DNA of 11,309 nucleotides from an uncultured Bacteroides sp. GTDB taxonomy: Bacteria > Bacteroidota > Bacteroidia > Bacteroidales > UBA11471. Of this stretch, positions 9,101-11,309 are shown piece after piece (within the stretch, counting starts at the first letter, position 1; each line of letters starts with the position of its first letter). The notes under the pieces are model-generated. The model saw only the letters and a list, made by a program, of their open reading frames with translations, was not told the DNA's origin and ran no database searches. The translations under genes were made by a program, and so were the position numbers. Location of the stretch: NCBI GenBank assembly GCA_905210875.1, contig CAJLYN010000055.1, positions 1 through 11,309 of the forward strand, read 5' to 3'.

Positions 9101-9525
9101 CTGGAAAGATTGATGTTTTCGGCCTCGATATATCGCGCGCGCGTTACCTTTACATTGCGGAAGTGTTTGTTGCCGACAGCTCCCGTCTCGGTATACATCT
9201 TTATTTTGGTAGCCCGACGGTCGAGCGTATAGGTCAACGACTGCCAATCCTGGGTGAGCATATCCAGCGTGGCAACCCGTATCCACGCCCCGTCTACATA
9301 CTGGTCGAGATAACAGTTGCTACTGCTTCCCACCCACATAATGGTAGAATATTTTCCTTCAAAGGTCAGGACGCCGGCCTCACCATTGATATCGTACTCA
9401 GTCGAAGAGATGGTCGAGAACTCGCGTTCTCCTGCATCGTCGAGTACATAGCTCTCGGCTCGCGCAGGAAGAGAGACACACAGTAACAAACATACTACCA
9501 GCGCATACAGTTTTTTCATTATCAT
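3115..9525 (-). CDS. Giant T9SS-exported repeat protein with FnIII, MBG and Ig-like domains
   Basis: This is a 2136-residue intact secreted protein. In order it has: a signal peptide (1-23, cut after ARA); a beta-rich N-terminal module (24-228); four fibronectin-III-like domains (about 229-312, 317-401, 404-491, 492-578); eighteen small beta domains (581-2056); and a C-terminal segment (2057-2136) resembling the T9SS type A sorting domain. The repeats are ten MBG-type units (YGxENPEF, then GFVxGDD, then VGTYxITxSGG, then NYxxxYxxGTLTI) and eight Ig-like units (YGxxPFALP, then SVATI, then IKGAGTTxLxVxQ). Known type A T9SS cargo crosses the outer membrane, loses this C-terminal domain and is usually linked to a surface lipid, so a cell-surface stalk or adhesin is the likely role. 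No catalytic domain or motif is visible. ATG at 9525 or 9519 could be the start; both keep the signal peptide. It is flanked by its own terminator and probable promoter. The exact ligand and function are unknown. Confidence 0.9.
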   Translation of the reverse strand: MIMKKLYALVVCLLLCVSLPARAESYVLDDAGEREFSTISSTEYDINGEAGVLTFEGKYSTIMWVGSSSNCYLDQYVDGAWIRVATLDMLTQDWQSLTYTLDRRATKIKMYTETGAVGNKHFRNVKVTRARYIEAENINLSSFTSGSGADDVKTQRFSLRYSNAAAPLTVSSSNPAFTASIGATVTEQAVTTVDVTVTYAPSDLARHDATITVTDGIVSFTQAVVGLCAPTNIEAGEATFHKLPVTWSPVSGAESYTIQMRNALNEVEAEETVSTPGYTMTGLTPDAAYSVRVCANYPGGLSSGFASGLVKTDSYIPAPQDFTVETIFESTPVSASWSTVDDVVTYSVRFYTADGNMAAEVTDLTGSSASLDVDLDPTLSYEARLRTDYKGFSSEEVSFTPRCVPTPKEISYQVTGKTDISLSWKSVGQDLTYNVVVEKTEGAEPVDDVTLADTTYQVSGLIPGTNYTLKVRALADDGATPFATLAARSWELVPPSTIETSAGETPFSLRVAWNAVEEADAYTVSLYGEDEALVRDTVVADVLQLLWGNILPGAYTVKVASQWSGFVFLPAEQAAVVEKYSLQVHIADTSRMYGQENPQEYIFEYSGWIGEHTSVAQDPEVVTTAVPSSPAGDYELTVSGGEDPWYTFAPVPGKLTVTKAPLHVSVADTTRYYHKPDPDFRLIYEGFLLDDDASVLQQEPVATSNATLESDFGVYDITLSGGASDRYEFIFAEEPAKLTISQALTEVSTEPIYKVYGDAPFVVETNNIESKLVCTIEDTSIAELDEEGRIVVKALGETTLTVSQPATEHFTELVETQIQLIVGKAPLIISVADTSRLYGTENPEFRIVYEGFVNGEGPEVLTAEPVVATEATAETGVGTYAITLSGAAADNYEIEYRPGQLTIEPLKTSLVITPIDTTVYGAAPIALPAVFSPNAGGEYAYAVADTSVARLSGDMIHILSAGTTWIKVSQQESENYGAATDSVALVVKKALLSVSVSDTIRLYKEENPVFEILYSGFVNGDTLSALSELPTAHTTAVADSDPGEYPITLSGGVADNYELVYVDGAMLTVDKLTPVINGDSIRVVYGSEPVALTSTNPDGELHALVDNDAVAAFAEGSVVIKGAGKTVLSVYQDESAYYHASDTVEVPLTVDKAMLTVTVADTSRLYREENPEFTFLFSGFVNDDDTTAVGVWPVATHEAGADAKVGDYVVKASGAEAANYDFTYVDGTLSIYPAPSHLEIARVDTLTYGQSAFALPEVEKNNDEQELLFKTLDAGVAVVKDDKLQIVGVGTTSLVAVQDTSENFLAGSDTIEIVVKKALLSIRAVDTERPYGEPNPAGEFSYTGFVYDDDTSSLAVKPVLRWEADSLSPVGTYTITPEGAEAANYTIEYLPGQLTINPASTVITIVTPDTAVYGDEPCRLDISSNNTESEIIYAISDPSVVEVVDGMLTPKRAGQTMIIAMQTASSNYTQGVSNFFTYVVEKAPLTIAAVDTTRFYREENPEFTFAYEGFVAGDDETSLASLPVAECDAQTESPVGTYDIRVSGASAQNYTLSYRTGTLSVEPAATKLAVEEVPVKLYGDDTFRLVVTTNNDESPVDYVVEDTRVATVENGEVTVVAPGVTNILLKQAASGNFAASEEISLPLTVNKRPLYVRVDDASRNYGEPNPEFVISYEGFVAGDNEESLTQKPVATCVADTLSLGSFPIVLSGGVSDLYTFVYTNGTLTIGSVTTALSVAEIGEKVYGDQPFALPVVTTNSNRGEISYTIVDESVATIVDGRIHIKGAGTTTLVVKQAATDSHTSAEASVPLVVSKALLTVTADNKECRQGDELPELTYTCKGFVAGEDETVFTVQPELSCEVLTTEQVGTYLISVTGGEAANYEIAYYSGTLTVGNFSETQLTVAEIGEKVYGELPFALPAVTTNNSRGEISYTIVNESVATIVDGRIHIKGAGTTLLVVKQKATETFSDAEVWIDLVVAKAPLTVVAEDKRCDQGDAMPEWTLRYSGFVWGEDTSSLDIQPQALCEVSDTAEPGTYEISVSGGNAANYEFVYRPGTLTIVAHSGLTSVDGDEATLYYAEGKLYLTGVVAQLSIFDISGSEVKRIVTPQNEVSIDELPAGHYVVVAESDNRVMRYRFVKE
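3118..3357 (-). other. C-terminal sorting domain, probably T9SS type A (residues 2057-2136)
   Basis: After the last MBG unit the protein changes character. The segment LSIFDISGSEVKRI, then a short Ile/Leu strand, then LPAGHYVVVAES and a terminal MRYRFVKE follow the pattern of Por secretion C-terminal domains: xVxIxDxxGxxV, then LxxGxYxVxV, then a basic-hydrophobic last strand. In known T9SS cargo this domain is recognised by the PorU machinery and cleaved. The assignment rests on pattern only and assumes that the genome carries T9SS genes elsewhere. Confidence 0.8.
3643..3828 (-). repeat. Ig-like unit 8, near-duplicate of unit 7 (copy B)
   Basis: Residues 1900-1961 match residues 1734-1795 of the same protein at 54 of 62 positions by hand alignment. 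The two copies are 498 bases apart in register. At the DNA level I count about 35 differences in 186 bases, and most are silent. Confidence 0.85.
4141..4326 (-). repeat. Ig-like unit 7, near-duplicate of unit 8 (copy A)
   Basis: Residues 1734-1795 are the partner of residues 1900-1961. Blocks shared without change include VAEIGEKVYG, RGEISYTIV and SVATIVDGRIHIKGAGTT. No other pair of units in the array is this similar, so the C-terminal end of the array was extended or homogenised later than the rest. Confidence 0.85.
7792..8841 (-). other. Four fibronectin-III-like domains (residues 229-578)
   Basis: Each unit shows the FnIII pattern: an early proline-rich strand, a central Trp strand (VTWSPVSGAESYTIQ, ASWSTVDDVVTYSVR, LSWKSVGQDLTYNV, VAWNAVEEADAYTV), and a late GLxPxxxYxxxVR motif (TGLTPDAAYSVRV, SGLIPGTNYTLKVR, and weaker versions in units 2 and 4). 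Such domains are common spacers in secreted bacteroidetal proteins. No integrin-type RGD motif is visible. Confidence 0.8.
8842..9456 (-). other. N-terminal beta-rich module of the giant protein (residues 24-228)
   Basis: This region follows the signal peptide. Residues 25-130 alternate short hydrophobic strands with aromatic residues (MWVGSSSNCYLDQYVDGAWIRV) and end in VGNKHFRNVKVTRARYIEA, which resembles a jelly-roll, carbohydrate-binding-like fold. Residues 135-228 read like an Ig-type spacer (PLTVSSSNPAFTAS, then DVTVTYAPSDLARHDATITVTDG) of the kind found before FnIII domains in other Bacteroidota surface proteins. This is the most likely ligand-contact region because it is the distal end if the protein is anchored at its C-terminus. 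The fold assignment is a guess from pattern. Confidence 0.45.
9457..9525 (-). other. Sec signal peptide of the giant protein (residues 1-23)
   Basis: Two lysines (4-5) are followed by the hydrophobic stretch LYALVVCLLLCVSL and an ARA cleavage site before Glu24. The site fits signal peptidase I. The cysteines at 12 and 16 are not in a lipobox because the preceding residue is not small. Confidence 0.9.
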
Positions 9526-9607
9526 AAAGGTTTACTATTTATATGGAAGAAAGCCCCGCTGTAAAAAACTCTTTCGTAAAGCTTTCTTTTATCTAAAAAA
9601 TTCTGTA

Positions 9608-9615
9608 CAAAATTA
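9608..9615 (-). promoter_or_regulatory. Probable -7 element of the giant gene
   Basis: TAATTTTG on the minus strand (9615-9608) matches TAnnTTTG and would place the start near 9601, giving a leader of about 75 bases. No TTTG is found 19-21 bases upstream. The -33 half is missing, which would suit a promoter that needs an activator, but the octamer may also be a chance match. Confidence 0.4.
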
Positions 9616-9821
9616 CTTCATTTACTGTCGTCGCCCTATTTATTCACATCTATTAATAGTATATAAATCTTTTACGTAAGAGAAACTATATCTTAAATCT
9701 ATTTGACACAAATAATCAATTATCTGTATAGAAGCATAATAGGACAATATTACATATCAATTGATGAACGTTATTTACCTAGGCCAAATTTTAAACAAAA
9801 GTTAATACAATTAAATATACA

Positions 9822-9923
9822 ATGCAAAAACTCTATGTATTTCTTATAGTTTTTACGGTTTATTCAAAAAATATAGAAAGGAGAGTGAAAAGATTCATTG
9901 CCAGAAAACTTACAAAAGGCTAA
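9822..9923 (+). CDS. Doubtful 33-residue hydrophobic-cationic peptide ORF
   Basis: An ATG at 9822 on the plus strand opens 33 codons ending in TAA at 9921-9923. The N-terminal third is hydrophobic (LYVFLIVFTVY), and the rest is strongly basic (nine Lys/Arg against one Glu), like a small membrane-inserting peptide. A hairpin (9941-9971) follows 17 bases after the stop. Against it: the region is AT-rich, no TAnnTTTG promoter is visible on this strand, and an ORF of this length is expected by chance. It is listed because nothing else occupies this gap on the plus strand. I do not recognise the sequence. Confidence 0.15.
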   Translation: MQKLYVFLIVFTVYSKNIERRVKRFIARKLTKG

Positions 9924-9940
9924 ACACCCTTATGATATTA

Positions 9941-9971
9941 AAGAGGCGCGCCATATCTTGGCACGCCTCTT
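9941..9971 (-). terminator. Hairpin terminator after the AraC-type gene
   Basis: AAGAGGCG (9941-9948) pairs with CGCCTCTT (9964-9971). After one mismatch, four more pairs (9950-9953 with 9959-9962) continue the stem around a five-base loop. It starts 20 bases past the stop codon of the regulator gene. The tail on the minus strand (TTTAATATCAT) is only moderately T-rich, so termination may be partial. Confidence 0.65.
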
Positions 9972-9991
9972 ATTCTATAGAGAAATATACC

Positions 9992-10987
9992 CTACTTTTT
10001 ACGGGCAGCCTCCATCTCCTCCAACAACTCCTTTGGAGGTTCGGGTAAATCGGGCAGGTCGGCACGCCGGGAAGGCCGCGAAGCATTGATCTCACCTCCG
10101 CGTATATAGTTCCGATATTCCAGAGGAGTGAACCCGGTTTTCTTCTTGAAGAGGGAAAAGAAATGCTCGGCCGATTTATAATTGAGCATATATGAAATTT
10201 CCTTGACCGAATGCGATGTACGCATGAGCAAATCCTCAGCTTTTTTTATTTTCAACTCTTGAAAATACTTGGCAGGGGCATATCCGGTGTAATCCTTAAA
10301 AACTTTTCTAAACCAGCTATACGAGAGATTGAGATTCTCGGCCAACTCTTCGACATCGACATTTTTATATAGATTTTCAATCATGATAATTTTTGAACGT
10401 TCAATCTTCTGGCTGATGCTGTCTTCTTCAAAAACACGATTGTTGGAGATGTAGCAGATGAGACCCAGTATGTGCATGACTATGCCCGAAAGATATTGTT
10501 GCGAGGCATTTTTTCCACTGTTTGCCACTTCTATGGCCGACTGAAACAACTTAACCAAATCGGCATTAAAGCCGATTTTCAACACGGGGGTATCGGCTGT
10601 GATATGTGCTTGACGGAACCATAATTCAGCAACGGGTCCGTTAAATCCTACGTAATACTCGTTCCAACCTACTTTCTCTGCCGGAGAATAAGTGTGCCAC
10701 TGGCCGGGAAAGAGGCAAAGCAAAGAACCTTTTGTGAGAGACTGCATGGGGGTACGTTCCGATGTAAACGACCCGGCCCCTTTAGTTATATACAACAACT
10801 GAAATTCCTGCAATACACGGCCTTTTCCCACATTAAAGAAATAGCCCGACGGGTGGTCTTTAAGCGGATAATGCTCGCCGGCCTTGATACTTTGAAACCC
10901 CACAGTATTGACATAAACGCCAAAGTGCATATCGGTCTTAGTGGCGTTGAGATAACTTATCTCATTCTCTAAATCGTTGTAATTCAT
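9992..10987 (-). CDS. AraC-family transcriptional regulator with N-terminal cupin sensor domain
   Basis: This 331-residue protein has an AraC-type ligand-binding cupin domain at about residues 25-160, with FQLLYITKGAG (62-72), KGSLLCLFPGQWHTYSP (86-102) and WNEYYVGFNGP (108-118). A C-terminal AraC/XylS DNA-binding domain covers about 195-295, with two helix-turn-helix motifs. The first is around VEELAENLNLSYSWFRKVFK (212-231). The second is around VKEISYMLNYKSAEHFFSLFK (261-281), followed by the family signature KKTGFTPLEYR (282-292). Such regulators usually sense a small molecule, often a sugar, and activate nearby genes. The effector cannot be read from the sequence. After residue 297 there is an extra tail of about 34 residues rich in Pro, Glu, Arg and Lys, which is not part of the DNA-binding domain. 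The ATG at 10987 fits the promoter about 60 bases upstream. The next gene downstream on the same strand is the giant surface protein, separated by a terminator. Confidence 0.93.
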   Translation of the reverse strand: MNYNDLENEISYLNATKTDMHFGVYVNTVGFQSIKAGEHYPLKDHPSGYFFNVGKGRVLQEFQLLYITKGAGSFTSERTPMQSLTKGSLLCLFPGQWHTYSPAEKVGWNEYYVGFNGPVAELWFRQAHITADTPVLKIGFNADLVKLFQSAIEVANSGKNASQQYLSGIVMHILGLICYISNNRVFEEDSISQKIERSKIIMIENLYKNVDVEELAENLNLSYSWFRKVFKDYTGYAPAKYFQELKIKKAEDLLMRTSHSVKEISYMLNYKSAEHFFSLFKKKTGFTPLEYRNYIRGGEINASRPSRRADLPDLPEPPKELLEEMEAARKK

Positions 10988-11061
10988 GTATCAAATGTGT
11001 CTCATGTATACTTTCTCTGGTAATTGGCACTTCTATCACCAGCTAGACAAATGTATCAAAT
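10986..11061. repeat. 11-base direct repeat flanking the leader of the AraC-type gene
   Basis: ATGTATCAAAT occurs at 10986-10996, overlapping the start codon of the regulator gene, and again at 11051-11061, overlapping its -7 element. A partial third copy (CATGTATA) lies at 11003-11010. Exact 11-base repeats in a short leader could be binding half-sites for the regulator itself. Both copies lie in AT-rich DNA, so chance is not excluded. Confidence 0.35.
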
Positions 11062-11079
11062 ATATTCTGAATATTCAAA
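11048..11079 (-). promoter_or_regulatory. Promoter of the AraC-type gene, Bacteroidota type
   Basis: On the minus strand TTTG (11079-11076) is followed after 20 bases by TACATTTG (11055-11048), a perfect TTTG/TAnnTTTG match. The predicted start near 11041 gives a leader of about 55 bases. An overlapping second octamer, TATATTTG (11064-11057), lacks a correctly spaced -33 box. Confidence 0.75.
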
Positions 11080-11136
11080 TACGACAGAGAGAAATTTCGA
11101 TTTTACATGCTTATTATTAAAATTTTAGATAAACTT

Positions 11137-11155
11137 GACTGCAAATCTTGCAGTC
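11137..11155 (-). terminator. Inverted repeat, possibly a weak terminator of a gene beyond the edge
   Basis: GACTGCAA (11137-11144) pairs perfectly with TTGCAGTC (11148-11155) around a three-base loop. On the minus strand the stem is followed by AAGTTTATCT, a poor uridine tract. A minus-strand frame entering from the edge stops 15 bases before it, which suits a terminator, but an operator upstream of the regulator's promoter is equally possible. Confidence 0.35.
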
Positions 11156-11309
11156 GGCAAAAGAGACAATCATCGGATGAATGGATTAATTCGCAACATA
11201 ACGCCTCCAAGGAAAGGTCTTTCAGCTCGCTGGTCGTTCCGAAAAGAAGGCCTCATTTCACATAAGAGTGAGCAGAGACAAGATTTCTGCCAAGAACAGA
11301 GAAAAATAG

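Larger units (their letters stand above)
9526..9991. other. AT-rich intergenic region between the AraC-type and giant genes
   Basis: This is a 466-base gap, clearly more AT-rich than the flanking genes. It holds the giant gene's leader and -7 element near 9608, an 8-bp inverted repeat in that leader (9547-9554 with 9581-9588), a 10-base palindrome ATCAATTGAT (9756-9765), a doubtful 33-codon ORF (9822-9923) and a hairpin terminator (9941-9971). I see no tRNA, riboswitch or clear second gene. Confidence 0.6.
10988..11309. other. Upstream region of the AraC-type gene to the window edge
   Basis: This stretch of more than 300 bases contains the regulator's leader and promoter (11048-11079), then AT-rich DNA, an inverted repeat (11137-11155) and an edge segment with no recognisable gene. 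Two short frames run off the window: a plus-strand frame from ATG at 11177, and a minus-strand frame of 45 codons entering from the edge with its stop at 11172-11170. Neither resembles a known protein. Confidence 0.5.

Noticed and set aside
9478..9495. Possible lipoprotein signal around the cysteines of the giant protein's leader
   Set aside because: The residues before Cys12 and Cys16 are Val and Leu and not the small residue a lipobox needs, and an ARA signal peptidase I site follows.
9547..9588. 8-bp inverted repeat in the giant gene's leader as a riboswitch or attenuator
   Set aside because: The loop is 26 bases, the stem is AT-rich and there is no uridine tract or conserved aptamer-like core, so I see no support beyond chance pairing.
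9880..9887. GGAG-like Shine-Dalgarno sequence before a GTG codon on the plus strand
   Set aside because: It would give only a 12-residue peptide in the same frame as the doubtful ORF at 9822, and Bacteroidota rarely depend on such sites.
9898..10089. Plus-strand frame of 63 codons
   Set aside because: It begins at a non-ATG codon, runs through the terminator hairpin and overlaps the 3' end of the AraC-type gene. There is no supporting motif.

Overview
All four complete genes in this window lie on the minus strand. The window looks like chromosomal DNA from a Bacteroidota species, most likely order Bacteroidales. Four things support this: promoters of the TTTG-N19/20-TAnnTTTG type, AT-rich leaders with no visible Shine-Dalgarno sequence, an S1 protein of bacteroidetal type, and a giant surface protein ending in what looks like a type IX secretion (T9SS) sorting domain. 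T9SS is largely absent from Bacteroides itself, so a relative such as Barnesiella, Parabacteroides or another Porphyromonadaceae-like genus fits better. That genus-level placement is inference only.

Layout in plus-strand coordinates, with transcription running from right to left: the first five codons of a probable next gene (1-14); ribonuclease Z (22-936) with its own promoter (968-999); a strong intrinsic terminator (1080-1109) just after rpsA; rpsA for ribosomal protein S1 (1134-2933) with a textbook promoter (2997-3027) whose spacer carries a ten-base A tract; a terminator (3064-3088) for the giant gene; a 2136-residue secreted repeat protein (3115-9525); an AT-rich gap (9526-9991) holding the giant gene's probable -7 element, a doubtful 33-codon peptide ORF and a hairpin terminator; an AraC-family regulator (9992-10987) with a perfect promoter (11048-11079); and an edge region (11080-11309) with an inverted repeat and no recognisable gene.

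The rpsA and rnz genes are translation and RNA-processing housekeeping genes. Each has its own promoter, and a terminator separates them. The accessory part is the giant protein: signal peptide, an N-terminal beta-rich module, four fibronectin-III-like domains, then 18 small beta domains in the order MBG-MBG-(Ig-like-MBG)x8 with a very regular period of about 165 residues, and a C-terminal sorting domain. It looks like a long stalk or adhesin-like protein exported through T9SS. No enzyme domain is visible and its ligand is unknown. The AraC-type regulator upstream on the same strand could control it, but only proximity suggests this.
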